This document shows, one piece after another, positions 26,679 to 34,535 of a stretch of DNA of 64,000 nucleotides. Below the pieces are notes generated by a model. That model made no database searches and had not been told where the DNA came from. It saw only the letters and a program-made list of their open reading frames with translations. The position numbers and the translations under genes were made by a program. Position 1 is the first letter of the stretch. Every line of letters begins with the position of its first letter. This DNA comes from Anoxybacterium sp963668245 (GTDB lineage: Bacteria > Bacillota > Clostridia > Peptostreptococcales > Anaerovoracaceae), in NCBI GenBank assembly GCA_963668245.2, contig OY764195.2, positions 2,480,001 to 2,544,000 of the forward strand, given 5' to 3'.

Positions 26679-28037
26679 TTAATTTTTCAAGCTTTGAAGT
26701 GGTGCTGGAATACGTCCGCCCCGTTGTATCATTTTAGCTGGAGACTTTTGATTGATCTTCATCACAGGACCACTTCCGAGAAGTCCTCCAAATTCAAGTT
26801 CATCTCCTTCTTTCTTTCCAATTGCAGGAATGACTCTTACCGCAGTAGTTTTTGAATTGACCATTCCGATTGCTGCTTCATCAGCAATAATTGCAGAAAT
26901 AATTTCTGCTGGCGTTTCACCAGGTATTACTATCATATCAAGCCCTACAGAACAAACTGCTGTCATAGCTTCTAACTTTTCGATGGAAAGAGCACCTTCT
27001 TTTGCTGCCGCAATCATACCTGCATCTTCAGAAACAGGAATAAATGCACCAGATAGTCCTCCAACATTAGAAGAAGCCATAACGCCACCTTTTTTCACTG
27101 CATCGTTGAGCATAGCAAGCGCTGCAGTAGTACCATGAGCTCCACACATTTCTAGCCCAATTTCTTCAAGTATATGTGCCACCGAATCTCCAACAGCAGG
27201 AGTAGGTGCTAAAGAAAGATCCACAATTCCAAAAGGTACTCCTAATCTCTTTGAAGCTTCACTTCCTACAAGCTGACCCATTCTCGTGATTTTAAAGGCT
27301 GTTTTTTTAATAATATCCGCAACTTGTGTCAAATCACAGTCATTTCCTGTTTTGGCCAAAGCAGCTCGAACCACTCCTGGTCCTGATACCCCCACATTAA
27401 TCACACAATCAGGTTCTCCTGGTCCATGAAATGCACCTGCCATAAACGGATTATCATCCGGAGCATTACAGAACACCACAAGCTTTGCCGCTCCAATACA
27501 CTGCCGATCCGCTGTCAATTCCGCCGCTTCACGAACCACTTGCCCCATGGTTCTAACTGCATCCATATTGATTCCTGATTTTGTTGAACCAATATTGACA
27601 GAAGAACATACAAACTCTGTATTTGCTAGAGCTCTTGGAATCGCTTGAATTAGTTCACGATCCCCAGGTGAAAAGCCCTTATTTACTAAGGCTGAAAATC
27701 CACCGATAAAGTTCACGCCCACATCCTTTGCCACACGATCTAAAGTCATGGCATATTTTACTGGGTCACCGCCAGAAGCACCTACGAGCATAGCAATTGG
27801 CGTAACCGATATTCTTTTATTAATAATCGGAATTCCATACTGTTGTTCAATGTCACATCCAGTCTTAACCAAATCCTTTGCACATCGATATATTTTTTCA
27901 TATACCTTTTCGCAAGAACGTTCAATGTCATTGTCACAGCAGTCCAGTAAGGAAATTCCCATCGTTATCGTCCTAATATCTAGATTTTCTTCCTGTATCA
28001 TGGTGATGGTTTCCATGATATCGGTCATATTGAGCAT
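26679..28037 (-). CDS. UPF0210 (PFL-like, DUF711) family protein
   Basis: The 452-residue protein matches the family by ISVTPIAMLVGASGGDP, FIGGFSALVNKGF and NVGVSGPGVVRAAL. It has a glycyl-radical-enzyme-like fold by family knowledge, but the glycyl radical loop is not evident and its reaction is unknown. GGGAGG lies six bases before ATG 28037. It follows the small ACT-domain gene by 27 bases; the two families occur side by side in many bacteria and probably work together, the ACT protein perhaps sensing an amino acid. Confidence 0.93.
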   Translation of the reverse strand: MLNMTDIMETITMIQEENLDIRTITMGISLLDCCDNDIERSCEKVYEKIYRCAKDLVKTGCDIEQQYGIPIINKRISVTPIAMLVGASGGDPVKYAMTLDRVAKDVGVNFIGGFSALVNKGFSPGDRELIQAIPRALANTEFVCSSVNIGSTKSGINMDAVRTMGQVVREAAELTADRQCIGAAKLVVFCNAPDDNPFMAGAFHGPGEPDCVINVGVSGPGVVRAALAKTGNDCDLTQVADIIKKTAFKITRMGQLVGSEASKRLGVPFGIVDLSLAPTPAVGDSVAHILEEIGLEMCGAHGTTAALAMLNDAVKKGGVMASSNVGGLSGAFIPVSEDAGMIAAAKEGALSIEKLEAMTAVCSVGLDMIVIPGETPAEIISAIIADEAAIGMVNSKTTAVRVIPAIGKKEGDELEFGGLLGSGPVMKINQKSPAKMIQRGGRIPAPLQSLKN

Positions 28038-28064
28038 ATTCTACCTCCCAGTGTTTCTTCCATA

Positions 28065-28328
28065 TTATATACGATGCATAGAATTAAAAATATCTTCATG
28101 CATCAAGTGAATTGTCATCCCAGGTGCATTCCCTTTCAGCTTTTCTTGTAGCTGTCCTAGCTCGCAATTCATTTTTTCAATATCAATTAGCATGACCATT
28201 GCAAAAAACTCTTGTAATACAGACTGAGTTACTTCGATTACATTGGCATTTGCATCTGCACATGTTGTACTTACTTTTGCTAATATACCTACCATATCTT
28301 TACCGATCACAGTGATTACCGCTCTCAT
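28065..28328 (-). CDS. ACT domain protein, UPF0237
   Basis: An 87-residue single ACT domain: MRAVITVIGKDMVGILAKVSTTC with the glycine turn that binds effectors, then beta strands with VIEVTQSVLQEFFAMVML. GGAGG precedes the ATG. Paired with the UPF0210 gene downstream. ACT domains bind amino acids or other small molecules; which one is not known. Confidence 0.95.
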   Translation of the reverse strand: MRAVITVIGKDMVGILAKVSTTCADANANVIEVTQSVLQEFFAMVMLIDIEKMNCELGQLQEKLKGNAPGMTIHLMHEDIFNSMHRI

Positions 28329-28496
28329 TTTTTATCGTCCTCCATCTATAAATTTTTTTTATACTAATCAGTCTATTCTATCACAATACAATGAAACAAC
28401 ACAATAGTTTTCCGATTGTAAAACCTCCCTGTTTCAATGTCTAAATAATGGGAAATAATACAATATATCATACTTTACAGTGAAGGAGACCGTACG

Positions 28497-28901
28497 ATGA
28501 ACAATGAACAAAAAATGAATGAAATGCTATCAAAAAAAGTATGGGCTGTCATAGGAGCTACACCGAATACAGAAAAAACAGCGAATCATATCTATCATAC
28601 TTTTGTTGATAACGGATATGAAGCATATCCCGTAAATCCAAACTACACAGAGATGGAAGATGGAACAAAATGCTATCAAAGTCTTGATGAATTGCCAAAC
28701 AAACCTGATTGCATTGATTTTGTCATACCACCAGCAGTAACGATGAAAACTCTAGAGAAAATGGATCCGGCGGTATATCCAAAAATATGGTTGCAACCAG
28801 GTACATATAACGATGAGATCGTCGCCTACGCACAAGAAAAGGGCTTTCAAGTAGTCCATGAAGGTGCATGTGCTATGGCAGCAATTCGATTAAAACCTTA
28901 A
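28497..28901 (+). CDS. CoA-binding (YccU-type) protein
   Basis: A 134-residue Rossmann protein of the CoA_binding_2 family. VWAVIGATPNTEKTA at the N-terminus is the nucleotide-binding turn; YEAYPVNPNYTEMEDGTKCYQSL and WLQPGTYNDEIV are family blocks. It resembles the CoA-binding part of succinyl-CoA synthetases but has no catalytic site, so a sensor or binding role is likely. GAAGGAGA precedes the ATG, and a long hairpin terminator follows. Divergent from the ACT gene. Confidence 0.9.
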   Translation: MNNEQKMNEMLSKKVWAVIGATPNTEKTANHIYHTFVDNGYEAYPVNPNYTEMEDGTKCYQSLDELPNKPDCIDFVIPPAVTMKTLEKMDPAVYPKIWLQPGTYNDEIVAYAQEKGFQVVHEGACAMAAIRLKP

Positions 28902-28986
28902 TGAATCCCTGCATATGGTTCATATTGAATTGTGATACATATATCCAATTATGATTCAAAAATATTTTCACTATTCAATTAATTAC

Positions 28987-29050
28987 AAAACAGAAGTAAG
29001 ATAAAAAAGATGGGTTGAAACCCATTTTTTCGGATTACTTCTGTTTTTTT
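28987..29050 (+). terminator. Terminator of the CoA-binding gene, two-part hairpin
   Basis: AAAACAGAAGTAA (28987-28999) pairs perfectly with TTACTTCTGTTTT (29035-29047), enclosing a second hairpin ATGGGT/ACCCAT (29010-29025). A T-run follows. Confidence 0.75.
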
Positions 29051-29067
29051 ATTTTTCAATTCTGACA

Positions 29068-29093
29068 ATTGAGTATCACTTTTGATACTCAAT
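29068..29093. promoter_or_regulatory. 26-bp palindrome, likely enhancer site for a sigma-54 activator
   Basis: ATTGAGTATCA at 29068-29078 and its exact complement TGATACTCAAT at 29083-29093, separated by CTTT. Its centre lies about 107 bases upstream of the -12 element, where activator sites for sigma-54 promoters are normally found. It has no T-tail, so a terminator is unlikely. Confidence 0.6.
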
Positions 29094-29173
29094 CGCAATG
29101 ATATCCCAACAAAACAACAACTTAGTCATAATTAAATGTGTAAATTTACCTGTTTTTTAAATAATTCTATGAC

Positions 29174-29188
29174 TGGCACAAAATTTGC
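29174..29188 (+). promoter_or_regulatory. Sigma-54 promoter of the amino-acid permease
   Basis: TGGCACAAAATTTGC, preceded by C and followed by T, matches the RpoN consensus TGGCACr-N4-TTGCw, with GG and GC in the invariant spacing. Start of transcription is expected near 29200, leaving a 77-base leader before the ATG at 29277. Confidence 0.8.
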
Positions 29189-29276
29189 TTTATTTTTTAT
29201 CTGTCAAGAATTATTATAATATTCATAATCTTATTATTCTTATGCAAATTTTAAAACCGAACAGGAGGAGAAACTA

Positions 29277-30821
29277 ATGACTGAGCAAAATCTTAATGTT
29301 AATGCTTCAGAAGAAAGAACACTACAGCGAGGCATACGCCCATGGCATGTGTCACTCATCGCTTTGGGAGGAATCATCGGTTCCTGCTATTTCCTTGGTC
29401 TGGGCTTAACATTCTCTGAAATGGGTCCCGGAGCTGTACTAATCGCTTATATCATAGCCGGTATCACCATTTATGGCGTTATGCAGTCATTCGCGGAATT
29501 ACTTGTCAACATTCCGAGACGTGGTTCTTTTGTTTCCTATTCAAGAGAGTTTATGGGAGACACAGCAGCTACAGGTATAGCCTGGGCTTATTGGGCAAAC
29601 TGGGTGGCTTATGTTCCATCCGAAGCACTTGCTTGCGCGGTATTTATGAATTACTTTATTAAACTACCATTTGACAATCCAGCATGGAGTACCTTTGTAT
29701 GGGGTATTGTTGCGTTGGCATTGCTTACCCTTGTTAACGTATATCACGTCACATGGTTTGGTCACATCGAATCGGTTATGGCCATCATTAAAATCCTTGC
29801 AGTTGCTGTATTTACACTGTGTGGTTTTGGAATCTTCTTCGGACTGATTGGTTCGAACTTACATCCTTACACTGCTGAAGGTGGTTTCATCGGAAGTCAA
29901 GTATTACTGGGTGGTGAAGGAAGCGTATTTGAGCAGTTATTCCCTGCAGGTACCTTTATTATTATCACTTATATGATTTGGACTCTTGTTAACTTCCAGG
30001 GTTCTGAAATCGTAGGTCTTTCTGCTGCTGAAACACAAGATCCAGCGAAAAACGTACCACTTGCTTGTCGAAGAGTAGCATTCCGAATTATTTTGATTTA
30101 TCTCATCCCAGTATTTGTTTTAACCTTAATCGTGCCATATGCAGAGGCAGGTTTGGACGAATCCATCTTTGCATACACACTTGGTATTTATGGCTTGAAA
30201 TGGGCAGCAGGACTCTTCACATTGACAACTCTCATTGCTGCATTCAGCTGTGCTAATTCAGGACTATATGGAACAGTTCGTGCTTTATATGGTCTTTCTG
30301 TTGAAGGTATGGCACCAAAATTCTTGTCTAACTTAAACAAATTTAACACACCACAAAATGCAACTGTGTTTACAATTGTTCCAATGTGGATTGTATTCCT
30401 TCTTGGCTTTGCATCTGACGAGTTAGGACTTTGGGGTGCAGATGGACTTCCACTATACGCAAATCTGCTTGGAATTTCAGGCTTTACCGGAACACTTTGT
30501 TGGGTATCCATTTGTTGGTCTCAAATCGTATTCCGTAAAAAGTTAAAGGAAAGAGGCTATATTCCTGATGAAGTTCTGACTGTGAAAGCGAAATGGTATC
30601 CTGGACTAGCTTACTTCTGTTTGGCAATTCAAATTGGTGCCATGATACTTCTGTTATTTGAAGATGGTGGTATTCCAGTATTCATTATTTCTGTAATCTG
30701 TATTATTGTACCAGTGATTATCTACGTAATGCAAAAACAACGTGGTAAGATTCGTACAAATATACACTATGGAAAAGATGAAATTACATTTGATGAAAAA
30801 TACCCAACTCTGAACAAATAA
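29277..30821 (+). CDS. APC-superfamily amino-acid permease
   Basis: The 514-residue protein has about 12 hydrophobic helices. The first contains SLIALGGIIGSCYFLG, the glycine-rich unwound segment that binds the amino-acid amino and carboxyl groups, followed by SEMGPGAVL and VMQSFAELLVNIP with the conserved Glu. GGAGGAG precedes the ATG. Transport of an amino acid across the cell membrane is secure; the substrate is not readable from sequence. Its sigma-54 promoter points to use of that amino acid as nutrient, probably under the activator encoded at 32572-34341. Confidence 0.9.
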   Translation: MTEQNLNVNASEERTLQRGIRPWHVSLIALGGIIGSCYFLGLGLTFSEMGPGAVLIAYIIAGITIYGVMQSFAELLVNIPRRGSFVSYSREFMGDTAATGIAWAYWANWVAYVPSEALACAVFMNYFIKLPFDNPAWSTFVWGIVALALLTLVNVYHVTWFGHIESVMAIIKILAVAVFTLCGFGIFFGLIGSNLHPYTAEGGFIGSQVLLGGEGSVFEQLFPAGTFIIITYMIWTLVNFQGSEIVGLSAAETQDPAKNVPLACRRVAFRIILIYLIPVFVLTLIVPYAEAGLDESIFAYTLGIYGLKWAAGLFTLTTLIAAFSCANSGLYGTVRALYGLSVEGMAPKFLSNLNKFNTPQNATVFTIVPMWIVFLLGFASDELGLWGADGLPLYANLLGISGFTGTLCWVSICWSQIVFRKKLKERGYIPDEVLTVKAKWYPGLAYFCLAIQIGAMILLLFEDGGIPVFIISVICIIVPVIIYVMQKQRGKIRTNIHYGKDEITFDEKYPTLNK

Positions 30822-30844
30822 TCTGCAAATTACATCTCTTAACA

Positions 30845-30883
30845 AAGGGGCTGTTGCAAAATTCTATTTTGCAACAGCCCCTT
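30845..30883 (+). terminator. 18-bp perfect hairpin after the permease, IS-like sequence
   Basis: AAGGGGCTGTTGCAAAAT (30845-30862), loop TCT, and its exact complement (30866-30883). It can stop transcription of the permease. The word GGGGCTGTTGCAAAA also resembles the ends of some insertion sequences, and related words recur at 30966-30980 and 32511-32525. Confidence 0.65.
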
Positions 30884-30970
30884 CTAATTCAAGCAGTTCT
30901 CTTGGGTTCATACCTAGGGCATCTGCAATTTCTTGATATCTTACATCAAGTTTAGTGTTTACACGAAACT
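30864..30970 (-). pseudogene. Remnant of an HTH regulator (C-terminal fragment)
   Basis: The minus-strand frame encodes KLDVRYQEIADALGMNPRELL, which looks like the second helix-turn-helix half and C-terminal helix of an XRE-type protein. Upstream the frame continues into Lys/Arg-rich sequence with no homology, so only the tail of a gene remains. The stop codon lies inside the hairpin at 30864-30866. Confidence 0.35.
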
Positions 30971-31056
30971 TGAAACAGCCCCGACCCCATTCACATTGAG
31001 TGCACATAGTTCTTTTTATTTGCCTCTGAACTTTTATTGTTTCGATTTTTCTAATT

Positions 31057-31707
31057 CTAGTGAACAAAGTTGTTCTTGTCGATTTTGTCTTTCTTATAGT
31101 TTTCGTCCGTGATTTTGATAGATGCATCTTTTAATAAAACATCTCGATCTACATTGTTTTCTTTTTGTGATTTTAGAACTTTACAATGGAGAAGGTAATT
31201 GTAGCTTTCTTCAACTTCAAAATCATTCCAATACTCATCTTCGGTCATCCCTAATGCTGAAATATACTCCGTTAAAACTGCTTTGACTTCACTGTCACTC
31301 TCGTTTTCATATAAATCCCGCTGATATGCCACGTATTCCTGAACTTCCGTATCTGTTACAGAAATATCATTTTCTTGTGCGTATTGCAAATCAAGAATTC
31401 TTTCTTCTGTACTTTTAATGGCATCTCCATAAGGATCGTCACTGCCAAATTCCACAGCCTTGATATAGTCTAATTCAAAATTCTTATTATAGATTTTTTC
31501 TCCATTTACTTCTCCGATTACGGTCTGTATTTGGTTAACATCTGTATTCTTATAGTCTTTAATTGCACCTGCAACTTTTAACATTATTTCCACTCCCGAA
31601 CGATTAATCTTATCTGAACCGATGTCGGAAGAAGCAAAAGAAATAATGGAGAAACAAAGTACAAGCGCCATTGCTATACCTATAGAAATTCTTAAAGTCT
31701 TTTTCAT
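31057..31707 (-). CDS. Secreted protein with SurA/PrsA N-terminal-like helical domain
   Basis: The 216-residue protein has a signal peptide (MKKTLRISIGIAMALVLCF, cleavage near 26). The middle (ENEVNGEKI-like start VIGEVNGEKIYNKNF, then DLQYAQENDISVTDTEVQEYV) is the pattern of the chaperone-like N-domain of SurA and PrsA. The parvulin isomerase domain is missing and the protein ends soon after, so it is either a short chaperone-like form or a truncated foldase. GGAGG precedes the ATG. It is 18 bases downstream of the next secreted gene and probably co-transcribed. It may help fold or export that neighbour; this is inference. Confidence 0.65.
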   Translation of the reverse strand: MKKTLRISIGIAMALVLCFSIISFASSDIGSDKINRSGVEIMLKVAGAIKDYKNTDVNQIQTVIGEVNGEKIYNKNFELDYIKAVEFGSDDPYGDAIKSTEERILDLQYAQENDISVTDTEVQEYVAYQRDLYENESDSEVKAVLTEYISALGMTEDEYWNDFEVEESYNYLLHCKVLKSQKENNVDRDVLLKDASIKITDENYKKDKIDKNNFVH

Positions 31708-31725
31708 CTTACATAACCTCCTTTT

Positions 31726-32250
31726 TTAATATATTGAATTTGTTAATGTGTTAGCCCAAGAATCTACTGCGATCCAACCTGAGTTGTTGAAAGCGAAGTA
31801 TCCTACAACTTTACCAGTATTAATTGCTGGAATCCTATAAGATACAGTTTTTGCTTTAGCAAAATACAAATAATCCGAAGGATCTTTTATTACAGAATAA
31901 GTGGTGAAAGAGTTTGGATAATCTGTTCCTAATTTTGTAGATCCCGCATATGTTTTTATTCCACCAGTAAATCCATAGGTTCCATTTCCCAAATCGTCAT
32001 CACTATGGTCGTAATCATTAATCGCAGAAGTCCAAATTTTTGTTATCGTCCTAGCAGTAGACGACGTCCCTGAATAATCAACGTCCAATCGAGTGGTAAT
32101 TTTCCAAGCTTTAGTGCCGTAATCTGTGCTGTAACCCCAAAATGTTTCAGTATTAGTGTAATTGTCCGAGGTTGCAAATACAGGAAAAGCGCTACAGAGT
32201 ATAAGCACTATAACCAAAACTAATGAGCAAATTGCTTTTTTGTTTTTCAC
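31726..32250 (-). CDS. Secreted protein of unknown function
   Basis: Not recognised. Start is GTG at 32250, ten bases after AGGAGG; no ATG with a site is near. The 174-residue product has a signal peptide (MKNKKAICSLVLVIVLILC, cleavage after AFA near 26) and a mature part rich in Thr, Ser, Tyr, Gly and Asp with no Cys, typical of a beta-rich extracellular protein. It shares an operon with the SurA-N-like gene. Lies in the block between hairpins and the tRNA fragment that looks inserted. Confidence 0.65.
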   Translation of the reverse strand: MKNKKAICSLVLVIVLILCSAFPVFATSDNYTNTETFWGYSTDYGTKAWKITTRLDVDYSGTSSTARTITKIWTSAINDYDHSDDDLGNGTYGFTGGIKTYAGSTKLGTDYPNSFTTYSVIKDPSDYLYFAKAKTVSYRIPAINTGKVVGYFAFNNSGWIAVDSWANTLTNSIY

Positions 32251-32454
32251 TTTAATATTTCCTCCTCTTTGTTTTTGTATTAAGGCAAATTAATTGTACA
32301 CCATAATTAATTATACTCTTAATCCTTGCAAAAAAAGGTAAATAATTGCATTAAAGTTATTAATTTCAACAGATTTGCACTAAAATTGCGGCTAAATCGA
32401 TGACTACTTATTTTCTAATATTTTCTTATAACTATGGTAGTATATATATAAGTG

Positions 32455-32504
32455 ACTCGTTCATAACGCGCAGGTAAGCGGTTCGATCCCGCGCGGGAGC
32501 TCCA
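32455..32504 (+). pseudogene. 3' half of a tRNA (anticodon arm, T arm, acceptor, CCA)
   Basis: A loop TTCATAA (32460-32466) flanked by ACTCG and CGCGC, a five-base variable region, the T arm GCGG-TTCGATC-CCGC (32478-32492) and CGGGAGC-T-CCA (32494-32504). Upstream there is no acceptor 5' strand or D arm, only AT-rich sequence. The anticodon position would read CAT, but the stem has mismatches, so I do not assign an amino acid. Such 3' tRNA pieces are often left where an element has integrated. Confidence 0.5.
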
Positions 32505-32506
32505 TT

Positions 32507-32563
32507 GAAAGAGGCTGTTTCAAAATAGATTTGCTTAGATTCTATTTTGTAACAACTCCTTTC
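32507..32563 (-). terminator. Imperfect 23-bp hairpin after the sigma-54 activator gene
   Basis: The arms (32507-32529 and 32541-32563) match at 19 of 23 positions. It contains GAGGCTGTTTCAAAATAGA, akin to the hairpin at 30845. It begins nine bases past the stop at 32572 and may end that transcript, though it has no T-tail. Confidence 0.5.
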
Positions 32564-32571
32564 AATTTATC

Positions 32572-34341
32572 CTATCCTCGAACTCCCAGTTCTCTGATTC
32601 TTCTATATAATGTCGATTCACTAATTCCAAGCTTTTTCGCAGCAAGCACCTTGTCCTCTGTGGAACGACCCGTTTCATCCAAACAACTTTCAATCAGCAT
32701 TCGTTGATATGCGTCCAGTTTTTCTTTTAGTCCTTCCCCGCCACATAAAATGGGTGTTCTTCGAAAAATCTTGTCTGGCAGGTTACCTGTACGGATTAAC
32801 TTTCCGTCCTCCATATTGACAGCGTATTCAACAACATTTTCAAGTTCTCTAATATTGCCAGGCCAACGGTAGGAAAGCAATGCTTTCATGGCATCCTGAT
32901 CAAAAGCTTGAATCGATTTCTTCATGATTCCATTAAACTTTTCCAAAGCGTATTGGAGAAGCAATGCCACATCCCCGTCACGATCACGTAGTGGCGGAAC
33001 TGTGATGGGAATCACATTTAAACGAAAAAACAAATCTTCTCTAAATTCTTGCACCTCTATCATATTTTCCAGATTTTTATTTGTAGCAGCAATAATACGC
33101 ACATCAATGTCAATTGGGCTAACACCGCCAACTCGATCAATTCTCCGATTTTGGATTGCATGGAGCAATTTCACCTGCAAGTGAAGTGGCAAATCTCCGA
33201 TTTCATCCAAAAAGATCGTCCCTTGATTTGCAATCTCGAACTTGCCAGGCTTTCCTCTCGAATCAGCACCTGTAAAGGCTCCTTTTTCGTATCCAAACAA
33301 TTCACTTTCTAAAAGCATTTCTGGAATTGCTCCACAATTAACCGCAATAAAAGGATGATTCTTTCTTAGGCTTTCCGAATGAATTGCTCTTGCAAACAAT
33401 TCTTTTCCCGTCCCACTTTCACCTGTAATCAAAATAGTTGAATCACTTGAAGCAACTTGAACCATCCGCCTCTTCGCCTTCTTGATAGTTCCACTTTCAC
33501 CAATGATATCATCAAACGTAGTATGCTTTTCATTTGCCGTCATACGGTACATCCGTTCCCGTACCACAGACAATGTTTGGAATAGTATTACAGCCCCAGA
33601 TGATTGGCTTTCAAAACCTTCTTGATTTTGACCATCTAAAGGGATAAAAGAGCAAAGCAATCGACTTTCTTCATGATTATTGCAATAAATCACTTCCTTA
33701 TCCCTCGTTGTAATCCCTTGTTGCACTGCACGTTCTGCATCTTCCATCGGACAAATCTCCGAAAGTTTTTTTCCAATGATTCCATCCCGTTTCCTCTGCA
33801 ATAATTGTTCACCCTGATAATTGCACGAGCGTATCACGCAATCTCGATCTATGGCAATCAAACCCTCATGCATTGATTCTACAATGCCTTGAAGCTGATT
33901 TTTTTGTTCCGTTTCTGACAATTTACTAGCCAATAATTCCGCCATTCTCTCTAAAAAAAGTTGCAATGTTATTTTGTTTTTAATTATTTTTTCTCTTTGT
34001 TCTTCAGTAAAGGCTACCAAGCCGATTAAGCCTACAATCCGAGTGCCTAATTTGATGGGACAACATATTTCCCCCAATTCTCCTTGACTCGGAGCGTATT
34101 CTGGATCTTGTTCTGGATTGATACAAATATAATTACCCCCAGTACGAAGCAATTTTGAATATATAAACCCTGATTCCAGATTGCCATCCTCCTCATAGGT
34201 CCCTATTCTTCTAGTATATCTTCCTGTACCACCAATAATTTCTAGATGTTCATCCACAATTTCTGTTTCAATTTCAAGGGCGGCAGTAATCGCATCTGCC
34301 ACGTTTTTTACAGTATCTTGTATTGCCGATAATTCAAGCAT
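32572..34341 (-). CDS. Sigma-54-dependent transcriptional activator (GAF-like, PAS, AAA+, Fis HTH)
   Basis: Enhancer-binding protein that opens sigma-54 promoters with ATP. I prefer ATG 34341 (589 residues), which begins MLELSAIQDTVKNVAD; AGAGGGG lies upstream. Residues 1-145 look like a GAF or diacid-sensor domain, about 165-260 a PAS domain (VESMHEGLIAIDRDCVI). The AAA+ core shows Walker A GESGTGKE near 305, the sigma-54 contact loop GAFTGA near 352, Walker B IFLDEIGDL and the arginine-finger region RLNVIPI. The C-terminal Fis-type HTH ends in LGISESTLYRRIRELG. The only sigma-54 promoter I found in the window lies 3.4 kb away at the permease, which is its most likely target. Confidence 0.92.
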   Translation of the reverse strand: MLELSAIQDTVKNVADAITAALEIETEIVDEHLEIIGGTGRYTRRIGTYEEDGNLESGFIYSKLLRTGGNYICINPEQDPEYAPSQGELGEICCPIKLGTRIVGLIGLVAFTEEQREKIIKNKITLQLFLERMAELLASKLSETEQKNQLQGIVESMHEGLIAIDRDCVIRSCNYQGEQLLQRKRDGIIGKKLSEICPMEDAERAVQQGITTRDKEVIYCNNHEESRLLCSFIPLDGQNQEGFESQSSGAVILFQTLSVVRERMYRMTANEKHTTFDDIIGESGTIKKAKRRMVQVASSDSTILITGESGTGKELFARAIHSESLRKNHPFIAVNCGAIPEMLLESELFGYEKGAFTGADSRGKPGKFEIANQGTIFLDEIGDLPLHLQVKLLHAIQNRRIDRVGGVSPIDIDVRIIAATNKNLENMIEVQEFREDLFFRLNVIPITVPPLRDRDGDVALLLQYALEKFNGIMKKSIQAFDQDAMKALLSYRWPGNIRELENVVEYAVNMEDGKLIRTGNLPDKIFRRTPILCGGEGLKEKLDAYQRMLIESCLDETGRSTEDKVLAAKKLGISESTLYRRIRELGVRG

Positions 34342-34443
34342 AAAAACAATCCCCTCTACGACGCAGAATAAAACGAAATGAAGTGCAATCATCGATTTTG
34401 TTTCACTTCATTTCTCAATTATATCCTTCTTTTTCAATTATAA

Positions 34444-34475
34444 CAATTGCCTTTTCAATATTGAAAAGGCAATTG
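34444..34475. repeat. 32-bp perfect palindrome
   Basis: CAATTGCCTTTTCAAT and its exact complement with no spacer. It lies between pirin and the activator gene, both minus strand, so it may be a terminator for pirin (no T-run) or an operator for the activator gene. Confidence 0.6.
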
Positions 34476-34482
34476 GATTTTG

Positions 34483-34524
34483 CTTTCATCTCAGATTATT
34501 TTACTTTCATCTCAGATTATTTTA
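34483..34524. repeat. Tandem duplication of a 21-bp unit
   Basis: Two exact copies starting CTTTCATCTCAG, at 34483-34503 and 34504-34524, in the pirin 3' region just outside its stop at 34536. Confidence 0.8.
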
Positions 34525-34535
34525 TTTTTGTAATT

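Noticed and set aside
30864..31127. Full-length small basic protein on the minus strand
   Set aside because: Only its last third resembles an HTH protein; the rest has no gene-like codon use and it overlaps the stop of the SurA-N-like gene.
32430..32504. Complete tRNA gene
   Set aside because: The acceptor 5' strand and D arm are absent and two stem positions mismatch; only the 3' half is credible.
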